From assembly GCA_015680685.1 (NCBI GenBank), contig MNCI01036774.1, positions 813,240-877,239 on the forward strand: a DNA stretch of 64,000 bases, read 5' to 3'. The position numbers and the translations under genes are program-made. The notes under the pieces are model-generated. The model saw nothing but the letters and a program-made list of their open reading frames with translations. It did not search any database and was not told where the DNA came from. Positions 21,252 through 33,119 of the stretch are shown in pieces (the first letter of the stretch is position 1; each line of letters begins with the position of its first letter). This stretch comes from Gnetum montanum (lineage: Eukaryota > Streptophyta > Gnetopsida > Gnetales > Gnetaceae).

Positions 21252-24200
21252 GCTTCCTTGCAAAAGATTGCGCAACTATTCTTTTTGTGGTTCCTACAAT
21301 AGACTAGCTTGTATGGATTAAAGGATGAGCCATTACAAGAATATTTTTTATTGTAGGCATCTTCATATTTCACGTGTCCCAAATTTGGTTGGAATTAGTA
21401 GGACTTATAGACATAGAACATCAAGAGTTAAATCTTGTAATTCTACAAGGATGCATGAGTATTAGTATTTATGATAGTCCAAGATCTAAGGTGGACATTA
21501 TAGGTGTTGTCTTTTATTAACTGGGGACCTTGCAAGTACATTATATGTTGGAAATTTCAAACTTATTTTTGGATTATTTCCTAACTCATTCCCTCTCATG
21601 GATATCATACATCTTATTGAGACATGGTTATGATTCTTTATGATGGTTGAGATCTATTATTGAATGATCTAGTTGCTTGTTGAATTGGTATACATCTTCC
21701 TTTCCATATCATTTTGCCAACTAATTTTCCAACTACTTAGATTGTTCAGTTGGTATTGGTTTGGTTATACTCCATAGACTCTTAGTGACATTTTTACCTT
21801 TCGTAGGACATTAACTTTGGCAATGTAACTAATAAAATACTAGAGTTTAGTGACTTGGATATAACTATAAGCCTATCCTAATTACCTAATCTTAAAGGCC
21901 AAGATGTCCAAAAAGAGTTAGATTGTTAGTCTTAGCCATCAATTTGCTAAACCTAATTATATCTAGGCTATGAACTACTAAGACATGATTTAAACTATGA
22001 TCTAATTATTAGCTATCTAGATGATTAATCTAATAGTACTATTGGATTTAGAAGGGTAAAAAATGTTAGAAAAATTCATTAGATGATCAAGTTATGTTAA
22101 TTTAAGTTCCCAAGGCTCTTAAGGTATGGTTTAAGGGTAATATTTAAAAACTAAGTTTTGACATCTTGTAGGAAGATTTGACATCACCATTACACTTGAA
22201 AGGTTGAAATCAACTAGAAACAACTCCTTGTTTACTAAAAAAAGTCTTACATGATCAAAAGTTATGGGTTTCCAATGTTTGAAGTTTGGGCACAAATTTT
22301 GAAACTTCCCAAGAGCTTCTTAGTAGATCATCTATCCAAGTACTACTTCAGGATTGACATGCTTAAGTATAGACTTTTTATTTACATTTCTATCAAACTA
22401 TTAATTGAATAGTTTCATTAAATATTAACCTACATAAATATTTAAATTTTCATTATCAACTATCAAATTTAAGAAAAATATAAATTTTTCTTAGTCTTTT
22501 TAAAATTTTTCGTTAGTTAATGATACTAAAGTAGTTGGAACTTGTAGTCCTCCTAGTTACCAAACTAGTCAACACTCGTACTTTTGGTTACGAATCTAGT
22601 TAGGATTGATGGTCCTCCTAGTTGTTGATCTAGTTAGGACTTGTAGGCATTTTGGTGCCTACAAACATTGTGATGGTAGTGAAGGTAGTGAGGCACATAG
22701 GTAGTGTACGTGAGAAGATAACACTAGTGACTGGGATAATAAAAAAGGCAATAGATGGAAACACAGAGTGTGACAGGAGTAGAAGATGATGGTACATTGT
22801 AGAAATCATTATTGCAATAGCCAAACAAATTCCAAAGTAGCTGCTCCAAATACTAGTATAGCCACTACACCAGTATTGAGTGCCTTCTTCACCTTCTTTG
22901 GTGTCGGCCTTAGTATAGGTAAAAGCTAATCATAGTTTGGTAGAATATTTCCATAAAGTCCAACATTCCTAATAAATGTTGCAATGGAAAAGTAGTTAAG
23001 GAAGCTGAGGATGAATTCCCTAAAGAAATTGTAGCAAACATTTAGGATCACAATCCATTGAAGGCCCATATTAGGGATGGAATCATAGAAGAAATTGTTG
23101 TAAAGGTCAAGTAGGCTAACAATGATGGCATGAGCATGACAATGAAAATGGGAAGTAGGGAGGGTAGAACAATAGTAGTAGTATCCTTACATACTACAAG
23201 CAATGTGAATGTCAACAAACAATATGTAGTAAGTGGGTAGTAAGTGCTAGAAGTTGTAGTAGCAAGGCATACTAGTTAATGATGGATACATAGAATACAA
23301 TGAAATACGTGATAAGTAATGGCTATCGAGGGTAGAATGCAATTTAATTACACTAAAATATGCATGCTTGAATATTTTGGAAGTGGCGGTGCTTGTGTGG
23401 ATGTGTGATCACAATAGAAACAATGTCGTGCATGTGGTGATGAATTGCAGCACTTGCAACTACTAGAGTGGTTAGTAGGGAACGTTATATTAGCTGTGGT
23501 ATATGTCAATGTTGAGGACAATACAACACTAAACTTGGTAGTATGGGATCACCAATGATGTAGCTTTTGTAGCCCAAGGCCACATCTGTATATGGTAGAG
23601 TAGTTATTAGTCCATTGTAATGACAACAATAGACTCATTGATGTATACAACTAACATGGCTTCATCACATTACATTTGGCATTGATATTGTACACATGTC
23701 CTTGCAACAACATTGTGAAGGCATTATTAGTGGAAAACATTGATCTACATCACCCTCATTAATCTACCCTATTCTAAGATCTTCTTGGGCACCAGCAACC
23801 TAGGATTACATTGCAACAATAGTGAAGGTAGATGGTATAGGAGGATGTGGTCATGCACTAAAAAGCAATGTGGTTTCTATAGCTAGAATCTCTGGTGGTG
23901 CATGTTGCTACATTGCAAGTAGTGCATGCTATGCATGGAAGCATATCTAGCATATGTACTAATTTTATTTGTTTATTATTTTTAATTAATAAATATAAGA
24001 CCTAGTTTTTTCCTATCATAACCAGGTAATGTGGCTTGGTGGTTTGCAGAATGAGGTTTAACTTGTTGGGCTATTTACTTGGAAGTCACTAACTTAACTT
24101 CAATAATCAAATTTTGATTTTCAATTTAAAATTAAAATTTAGAAATAATTTTTAAATTATAATTTAATTAAAGCATATTTTAAGAGAATCTTAGAAAGAT

Positions 24201-25055
24201 GATATCTCCTATATCATAAGTTTGATTGAGACAAAATTAGTACTATTGGAATTGTCTTGACGAGTACTATACATTGGACATGGTTTCAAGGTCCAAAACT
24301 AAGTTGAATTTTCATAATTTCAACATAGTAAATTAACTTATTTTTACCAATTAACTGTATTATGATGTTCTACTGATAAAATTAGCACTCTTATATCTCT
24401 TACTATGGTCATACAGTAATATGAAAACTCTCTAGAATGAAAATAAGGATTATCAAGCTTGGGTTGGTTGGCTCTTAGGAGAATGTTAAGAGGGTAGAAC
24501 ATCATGATGTTATCTAAGGAGTGTGAATTTCATATTAACCCCTTGGTAAGGTCTCTTATTGGTTAAGTAGAGGAGACTTCTGGGAAGCTTGGATTCCTTA
24601 TGTTCATTGATAATTTGGATAAGGGTATGCAATATCAAGTTGGTTGGGATTTAGGCATTTAGAAAAAGTAAGGTTCACAACAAGTACATAACCTAGGAGG
24701 CCTTGACTAGGGCTTACTAGCCTTAGTATAAAGATATAAGGATAACCTTCATTAATTAAGAAATATTCTAAATTTATTATAAAATGGATAAGAGTTACAT
24801 GGACCAATGTTGCCCCTACCTTATTGGAGTTTTTCTTAGTTGATAAACCATGTTGGTATGTACTTTGATCTCCTCAAACTTTGGTTATGGATATTTATGA
24901 AGATTTTTAGAAATGAATATTCTTGATTAGCATGGATTATCTTGGATATGATGCACATTCGATGATGGTTCATGATTCTCCTTGGATTATGGATCATGGT
25001 TGGTTATTGGATTGTAGTTTACCATTGATATTGATTGTTCCTTAGATTATGATTT
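21252..25055. other. unassigned AT-rich DNA, probably decayed transposon
   Basis: No protein domain could be recognised on either strand. The right end adjoins a minus-strand primer-binding site (25056-25067), so at least the part near 25 kb could be the leader of a minus-strand LTR element. The stretch 22540-22650 has imperfect short repeats around CCTCCTAGTT. I see nothing else to report. Confidence 0.45.
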
Positions 25056-25067
25056 GCTCTAATACCA
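25056..25067 (-). other. tRNA-Met-type primer-binding site, minus strand
   Basis: The plus strand GCTCTAATACCA is the complement of TGGTATTAGAGC, one base off the initiator-Met primer site TGGTATCAGAGC. On the minus strand it follows GAGATGTCA, a plausible LTR end, by four bases. It implies a minus-strand element (here G) whose 5' LTR lies to the right. Confidence 0.6.
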
Positions 25068-25071
25068 ATAA

Positions 25072-26210
25072 TGACATCTCATTTCTAGATGTCATGTAAA
25101 ACATCAAATATCTATAATAATCGACATTATGTGTAAAGGATGTAATAAGGAAAATGTAAAAGAAAATGAAAAGAGTACTTTATTAATGTGGAAAACGTGT
25201 ATCTAGGTCATGATTTGAGGGTTCATTGGGGTTATTTTTCTTTGTCATTTATCTCATGGAGGCAATCTAGCAGTGCCACCATGGTTAGGCTTGTGATTGA
25301 TCAAAAGGGATATGGTGTAGAGACATCTCTTTTAAACCCCGTTTACATTCCTACATGTAGTTATTTGTAGGTTTTGGAAAGTTGGAAAGATGTTTAGAAG
25401 GTTAGAGAGACATCTTGGTTGAAAGTTAGTGTTGCAAAGGAGATGTCCCAAATCTAGAGGATATGTCTTATCTACAAAGAAGACATATTGGGAAGTTGTT
25501 TCATCAAGATTAGAGATATCTCTCTCATCCAAACTAGAGATGTCTTTTAGGGAATGTCTCATACCATGAGGATACATCTCCTAGAATCAAGAGAAATCTC
25601 ATTTGTGAGTGTAGGATGATAGTAAGACATATTGGCAAAGTTGTAGATATCTTGTATGACTAAGAAAAGTTCTAAGTTAATAATTCTAAGTTTAGAAATA
25701 GTTGAAAAAATGAGAATAAGATGGAACAAATGGAAATCTACAATTTGAACATGGGGAAAGATTTCCTAGGGTTTATGTCTTTGATTTAAATAAATATTAT
25801 TGTGTGTTTCATGTTTTTGAAGATGAGATGTGAGGAGTGGAGTACATGAAAGGTTGTTAGGAGAGATTACATGAGTTTGTATGCATCACTGGGACCAATT
25901 GTGGGTTTGGCTACTGTAACTTATGTGATTTGAGTTTGGATCTCACTCCTATGTTTGTAGGAGAGATTTCATTTTTTTCCTTACATTGAGAAGAATCATT
26001 GTGTAATTGTAAAGCATCATGCTCTGTAATATCATTGAGTTTATAAGTGTGTTGTTGTGAATTGTGAAACCACTAATTTATAATCTTCTTTACATTAATT
26101 AAAGATAGCTAGTTTTTCTTACATTCTAGTAAATTGAATTATTTTTTATAATATCTAGATTTAGTATATGTTTGAAAGGTTCTTAATCAAATAGAGTGAC
26201 CTTGATCTAG
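25072..26210. repeat. LTR zone between two opposed primer-binding sites (elements G and F)
   Basis: The left part (from TGACATCTC at 25072) reads on the minus strand like the U5 end of an LTR that finishes at the minus-strand primer site. The right part (to about 26210) reads on the plus strand as the end of the 5' LTR of element F, followed by its primer site. The boundary between the two lies somewhere in 25330-25860. I could not find it. The segment 25315-25610 contains many copies of AGACATCTC or its complement. Confidence 0.5.
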
Positions 26211-26216
26211 TATTAT

Positions 26217-26228
26217 TGGTATCAGAGC
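26217..26228 (+). other. tRNA-Met primer-binding site of element F
   Basis: TGGTATCAGAGC is an exact match to the plant initiator-Met tRNA 3' end complement. A second decayed copy (TGGTATTAGAGC) lies at about 26242-26253. The gag start follows about 80 bases further on. Confidence 0.8.
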
Positions 26229-26304
26229 ATTAGAATTATTGGTATTAGAGCATTAGATTGATTCTTACTTGAAATTTGGTTGTAGATTTTTATCTCAATT
26301 TTAG

Positions 26305-26762
26305 ATGGCACCTAAGAAGAAATAGGTTCAAGCCAAGAACAGAGACATTGAAAGCATGAACTTTACCTTTCAATTGATGGTTTCTTTATTAGATGAGATC
26401 AATACCAAGGTAGACTAGAATGTAGGTCCTAGCCATATTTAGACTTGTGGAGATAATAAGCATTCATATTTGAATGGTGAAGAAGATGTTTCTTAGCCTA
26501 GTGGAGGGAGAACAAATGATGAGGAAGGAAATTGTAGCTATGGAAGTGTGGAAATCCATCAAATAATTATTCTAATATGAGGAAATCTTAATCCTTATGT
26601 TAGAGTTTTAAGAGCTTCATCACAAACATCAACTTCTTCTCATGGCAAGCTTGGTGATGAATTGTGGAGGCAAAGGCTAAGAAGTTCTATCCCCTCTACC
26701 AAGGTAATTGGACTATGACTGAGTATGATTATAAGTCCTTAGAAATTAACATGTGCATGCTT
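26305..26762 (+). pseudogene. element F gag, N-terminal part
   Basis: The frame opens MAPKKK after the primer-binding site and is readable across several stops: a segment with FTFQLMVSLLDEINTKVD, then a Ser-rich stretch, and finally TEYDYKSLE, which corresponds to the conserved gag core of chromoviruses. It is cut at 26762 by element E and continues at 63066. Confidence 0.6.
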
Positions 26763-27947
26763 TGAAACACCACTAAGAAAATTCATGTTGCAATTCATAA
26801 CCTTCACCATTAAATGTGAGATAGGATTTTATTATAAAATGTGAGGATTGCAGTTCACAAGCTACAATCTTGCATACTTTAACTTATTGAGATTAAGAAA
26901 TGACTCATAAGTTGTTATTGCCTCACTTCCCAAGTGGAAAAATTTATGTCATGTATGTAATTTGGCCTAGGAAGGTTGAAAATGCCTTGGGAATCACCAA
27001 ATTTGGGTTTTTCTTGGTATTTATATTGGCCATGATAATTAATAAACTAGAGCAACCTATAGGCATTGTATTAATTTTTGGGCTTTAATTGGTATAATGT
27101 AGCCATCATATTTTTGCTAGAAGTGGCCAAAGCTAGCATACTTTGGCTAGAAGAAATCAAGGGCAACATATTTTTCATGGGGCCCAATGTATCTTTTCCA
27201 AGGCCAACGTACTTTTGGTGAAGTGAATATATCTTTTGAAGCCAACATACTTTTTATGGAACCAATGTATTTTTTATGGCATTCATGCATAAAAATTACC
27301 AAAATTGGAAAAATATGTTGGGGTTGGTGACCTACCACACTTGCAATATGCAACAATTTGTCAGCAATCATGGTAGAAAATTTTCACAACCAAATTAGAC
27401 ACCAATGGCTTATTTAAACCTAGTTTCAATACATAAAAAAGACTTTTGGCATTTTGGCATCTAGTTGAACATTGAGATTTTTAGTTACAGTGCATGTTGA
27501 AATAAGTCTACCACCATTCAACCATTTGCAGAGTAGATTCTTCATTAGAGAATCATCAAGGAGCCTTAAGAGTGGGACTTTGGAGCACTTGGATCATGGA
27601 GTTGATTGTAGGATGCACTATGCCTATTTCACCAGGATTGCAACCATCTCTCACATAGCTCTTTATGCATTTTAAGTATAAAAACTTATACTTTTTTTAA
27701 CTTTTATGTTGCAACTATTATTATTTTTAATAAAATTTAGAGTTCATTTGCTTTGTGCAAGTTTATTTCCTTTGTTTCTCTTAGATTAGATCTGCATTTT
27801 ACATTCAATTTGTTTACATTATTTCCACAATTTCCAAGTTCCTAGGTGATCATCAAGACATCTAGGATGCTTCAAATTTCTTTTTCAAGGTTAAATTGTT
27901 CCATTGTAGATCTTTGATTTTCAACGTTAAATTTGTTCAGTGCTATA
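26763..27947 (+). repeat. 5' LTR of element E
   Basis: About 1185 bp, alignable end to end with 61875-63060. The left end TGAAACACCACTAAG matches the right copy TGAAGCATCACTAAG. The terminal CA has decayed to TA. The part 27098-27290 contains repeated short blocks of the form CCAACATAcTTTTTATGG. Confidence 0.85.
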
Positions 27948-28520
27948 GTTTTTGGTCCTCGAAGGAGGATCTCTACCCAAGTTCATTGTCCAATCCTACT
28001 CTACCTTTTTTGAAACAAATTTTCACAAGTTAAAACTTTTAAAATTTACATTGAAATATTGCCAAAAACTAGCATAGCCATCCATCCTATTGTAGTTTAT
28101 ACCCAGCATATTTTTTGCAATTAGTTTGGGTGTTCTTGCAAATTTCGCAACAGTTACTAAACTTCTAAAAGCTAGCATATTTTCTTTTGCAACCTATAAT
28201 ATTTACTTCTTAAAATTTAGCTTTTGGAATTTTCAAATACTAGCATATTTTTCAAGCCATTGCCCACTTGCAACCATATCAAATTTTTCATAGGGCTTCT
28301 CCTACAAGCCTAGTGTAGCTTTCAAAACCAATTTATTTTTTCATAGCAAAACTAGTTTACCTTCTTTCATCAAGAGTTGCAGTTTTAACCATTTTTCACA
28401 CCTAAAATCATCTATATGCTAGGTAGTTCCACTTGCTGGAACTTTTAATTTAAAATTAAATTAAACATCCAATTAATGCCTTTTAGCAAGTCAACCATGT
28501 TACCAATTAACTTGACCAAT
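27948..28520 (+). other. leader of element E
   Basis: This lies between the 5' LTR and the gag ATG. The first 25 bases (TTTTTGGTCCTCGAAGGAGG) are in primer-binding position and resemble the corresponding place in element D, but I cannot name the tRNA. The rest repeats the AGCATATTTT-type short blocks of the LTR. Confidence 0.5.
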
Positions 28521-30720
28521 ATGGCCTCAAACCAGGATGTTGTATATGTATACAACCCCAAGAACCCCACTGCTATTGATTGTAGACAATCTTTCAAAAA
28601 GAGGGGCCAAATCTTAGATTTTGCTATAATAAATGAAGAGTATTAGAAATTTATATTCACCAAAATCCAAGCTAGCCTACTCATCCCATGCATGAAATTT
28701 GAGTCTAAGTATGAGTTTGAATTAATCCATAGGAACTGGAAGGAGCACATTCCTTCCCTTTATGATAAAAGAAAGATTACTGAAATACACACACATATAC
28801 TTGTTCAAATAATTAATATGGATGATTTAATTGATGAGGTCAACTTAGAGAGTCACCATGAGCAGCATGATGAGTTTGAGGCCAAATCAAATCCTGATGC
28901 CTTCATTGGAAGCTTTTTCCAATAATCATCTCCCCAAACCAATGTACATAGCTTGGCCTCTCTTGCCTCTTATGTGGGGCAAGTTCCTCAATCCTCTTCT
29001 CCTCATGCCTAGCATAGCATGTTTAGGTAAATGCCCATCATAGCCACCCACCAAGCATAACCCATGCTCTATTTGAGCTCACCTTTCTCATCCATGCCAT
29101 TCACTACATAGCCTTGCTTCATGTGTTTATCACCTATGGTGTTCATCATGGCTCATCCATTTTTCATCCCAATGGGCCCCTCAATGGAACCCCAAGTTAC
29201 CCAAGTGTGACATACACTGTTTCACCCCTTTTTCCCCTAGATATTGACACAAACATCCTTCTCATTATTTAGCCCTTCTATAACAATGATAACTCAACCT
29301 TTACCATCCTTGCCATTATCCATCATGAGGTCACAAGCCTCATAACTTACTTCACAATCCTTTGAATAAAGTCCCCAACCTACCAGAGCACCTCAAGGCT
29401 TGGATTAGGCCTACCAAATCATCCAAGACCTCATAGAAAGGCTATGCAGGTTTAAAGCTTCAACCTCATAAATAGTCAAGGTAATGAACTTTTACTAGGA
29501 TGATCCCATCAGTTTGACTATTTCATACATTACTCTTTTGCTAGGAATTCCTAGATCATAGTTCACCAAATACAATGGTGAAGGTGATTCCAATGCACAC
29601 CTCATCATCTTCCATTCTAAGTGCTTACTAATACAAGCTTGGCCTCACACAATCATGCAAATATTCCCTATGTTCCTTACCAGAAAAGCCTTAGACTAGA
29701 ATTGCACATTACCTAGAGGATCTATTGCCTAACTAGAAGACTTCATTTTGAAATTTGTAAATCATTTTAAGTATAAATTAAAACTAAAGACCATCATATA
29801 CCAATTAATGAAAATCAAACAATGGTCTCTTGAGCCTATCTAGAATTTTATCCAATGATGGAATGCTCTACTTAATGAGATTCTTGAGCCCATGGTCAAA
29901 ATCTAGGTTCTAGCCATCTTTAACAGGATGACCAACGATTTCATCAAGTCTAAACTATATTATTTATACCTGTGATACATTAGCCAAGCTTTTTCACAAA
30001 CTAAAAACTTAGAGGATGCTACTAAGGCTAACTATAACCCCACATATGTAGCATACATAAATCAACACACATGAAAGGACAAAGATAGAGGAAAACAAAA
30101 CCATGTGGCATACCATTATGAAAAAATAAAACAAGACTACATAGACCTAAAATGAGTCAATCTAAGGACCCTACCAAAACCAACCAGTCATCAATGTTAG
30201 GGGCCTCTACATCAAATCATACAAGTCCTATCTTTGAGAGGAAAGATTGGTTGAAGTATAGTAAATTACCCTTAAAACCATTATAGCTCCTTGACTAGTT
30301 ACTCAAGAGTGGCTGAATCCAATACAAATAAATGACTAAGAATACCCACAAGAGACATGATTGATTATGTGATATTGCTAAGGATTCTACTTTGGTAATC
30401 AAGGATGATCTATCAGTACCTAAGTACTTCAAACCTAACCAATTTTACCACTATCATCAGTTTCCAGGTCATGACATCGATTTTTGTTTAGCCTTGAAGA
30501 GTGCCCTACAAAAGATGATAGATAATAAAGAGCTTGTGCTCGATGCCTTCAACATATTTAGGCCATAAAACCAATCTATGTAGGTATATAAAGACCCATT
30601 GAATGCAAACAATAGCTAATACATGATAGTAGAATTCAATGTGAGAAAAATCCCAAGACTTGCTAGGTAGCCATTTTTGATTTAGGTATCTCCTCATGAT
30701 GAAAGGGATCCTTCAACTTC
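28521..30720 (+). pseudogene. element E gag
   Basis: The ATG at 28521 opens MASNQDVVYVYNPKNP. An open block follows at 28692-28925. Further on, gag can be followed in pieces to a decayed zinc-finger-like motif FYHYHQFPGHDIDFC (about 30448-30492), which matches the Cys/His box of Tat-type gag with its first Cys lost, then LALKSALQKMIDNKEL. Stops occur throughout. Confidence 0.65.
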
Positions 30721-31216
30721 ATTTAGTTGAAGGACTTCTTTTGTTGGAAGGATATCATCACTAGCACCTCCCAAAGAACCCTTTATCATTAGAGTACCTC
30801 CTCCCATTACAACCAAACCTATCACCCAAATTGATTAACATCCTTCTAAGGTAGCCAATGCAATGACTTCTTCATAACCCAATAACAAGAAATCACTGAA
30901 TAAGTAGTGTAAGAAGTTTTATCCTAAGCCTAAAGTCAAAGAAAACAAACAAGAAAAGGTTTGGAAGGAAGTAGGTGCACCAAAGCCCACAACCATTTTG
31001 ACCATTATTATGAGCTCTAATTCTTAAAATGCCTCAACTAGTTAATCAAGGGAGTACACAAAACAACAAGAGAAGGGATAGGAAACCAAACCAAAAATCT
31101 TGAAGCACAAAGTTTGCATCCTAGGATGAATGCAAGAAATCAAAGTCAATAAGAACAAAAAATAAACAACTAATGACAAATACTTCTTCAATGGCACAAA
31201 ACATGTGAAATAATCA

Positions 31217-31890
31217 TTGAAAAAGAATAACACTTTTCTTAGCCTATATGACTTGGTGATGACCTTTGCTATTCACTGCAAAGCCTTAGTAAATTTGTTG
31301 ACCAGAATTCTTGTTAGTGAGGACATCCTTCCCAATGAAGAGTCCATACACACAATGATGGTACTACCTTTACCTGGGGAAGAAATGTTGTCAATTGTAC
31401 TAATTTTTTGCGATAGTGAAGTTAAAATCAATTCCCAAGATGATGTGACAATGAGGGTCCCTTTCTTCTTAACTATAAGAATTGGGCAGTACAAGGTGCA
31501 TAGGGTGCATGTTGACGATGGGGAAACAACCAACATTATACCTTACACTATCATTGAATGATTGTGCCTTGTGGAGCACATGCAAAGTACTTTTATCTAT
31601 ATTTTTAAATCCTTTAATAGATCATGGGTTGCAGTAAAGTGCTTGATCTCTTTGGACTTCATAGCAGGGGAGTAATTTCCTACATCAGCCAACTTCTTGG
31701 TGGTGGAAGAGACACTAGGATTTAACCTCATTTTGGGGAGGCCTTAGCTAGCTCAATTATGAGTAGTTTCATTCCCCATCCACCAAGAAATTCACTTACT
31801 ATATGAGGGAGTTAAAATAATTATTCATGAGGACACTATGGTTCCCTTGGTAGTCAATAACATTGATGTAGAGTAAGGATCAAAAGTGGA
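31217..31890 (+). pseudogene. element E aspartic protease
   Basis: An open block (31217-31561) carries HRVHVDDGETTNIIPY, the counterpart of the V-D-x-G-A-x-x-N-I-I-P-Y active-site motif of Tat-type proteases, with the Gly-Ala part changed. After a stop the reading continues with FLVVEETLGFNLILGRP, the GRPW box, and then HQEIHLLYEG. Element D has a close homologue (44720-45400), which shows the two elements are related. Confidence 0.75.
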
Positions 31891-32886
31891 GTTTTAGGAA
31901 GAAACTTCTAATATTAAGAACAAATTTGATAAGCTCAATAGAGTATATGAGGCCGAAATAAATAACAATTAAATCAGGAATGCACCATGGGAACAACTCT
32001 TGTTCAACATATATTGTGAGGGATACAGAGGGTATAACATTGTGCAACGGAGACCCTATAGCTTTCCTAATCTCTCAAAGATTAAGAAATAGTTGCATAA
32101 TTGTTGTATGTTCTCTACTCACTTACCCCTATGCTAATAACTATGTAGTATTTTCTATTTTATTTTTTTAGCCTAGTTTAAACTTTTGTTTACATGTATC
32201 CGTATCATTTTCCTTTACCATATTTTACCTTGTTTTAGCTTTATTTTGCACATAGTTTATAACTTATTCTTATTTAAAATTTCCCTTTTTATGCTTTACC
32301 TTTTAAAACATAAAAATACCATGAGAACCTTAAAACTTAAAAAATCCATAAAAATTTTAAAATAGAGAAAACTTATAAAAAGTTCACCATGGCCTTTTAA
32401 GGCCTTAAACTAGAAATACCTTTATGACACATTTCTCCCTTATCTTTATTATAGCTATTATATCTTAGCTTGTACTTTGTTTGCCTAATTAATTTAGATT
32501 TTACATGTTACAAAATTGTTGCTTTATAAGCTTGTGTTTCAACCAACGTAGCCTTATAACATGAACAAATCATAAAGTACATAAAAACTAAAAATGCTAA
32601 GACAAATAAGAAAAATTAAAAATTTTATAACCAAATGTCTAAGCTTAATAGCCATAGTCACACAATGTGATAAATAAAAATAAAATTTTAATAACCATTA
32701 AACAAAAATAAAGAAAGATAAGTCAAAAATCCATGGTTGCATTATGCAACACTAAAATGAACAATAACAAACTATCTCATAATCTCAAATGGCTATGAAT
32801 AGAAAATAACAAAGAATGACAATTAACATCATAACTAAAAATAACCAAAAAGATGATAAAACTAGTAGGACTAAGGAAAAAATATT
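31891..32886. other. element E, AT-rich stretch after protease
   Basis: A 63-residue open frame (31980-32171) has no recognised similarity. The remainder is AT-rich with no coding signal. RT, expected next in the polyprotein, only starts near 40160. Confidence 0.4.
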
Positions 32887-33076
32887 GGAGGAGGAGGAGG
32901 AGCATCATCATCATCATGGTCAACATACAAAACATACATACATGCATACATACATAAGGAAAAAATATTATGTACATACATACATACATACATAAGGAAA
33001 AAATATACATACAAAACATGATGTATGTACATACAAAAGATGATAAGAAATATATGTATGTATGTATGTATGTATA
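32887..33076. repeat. microsatellite cluster with inverted CATA and TATG runs
   Basis: GGA and CAT triplet runs (32887-32917) are followed by CATA runs (32935-32957, 32972-32994) and, after about 55 bases, TATG runs (33052-33075). CATA and TATG runs are complementary, so the two could pair as a hairpin. Open frames across this stretch (Cys/Met/Tyr-rich) are artefacts of the repeat. Confidence 0.85.
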
Positions 33077-33119
33077 AACAACAAAACAAATTAGGTAAAG
33101 ATGCGATTGTTCTTATCAA

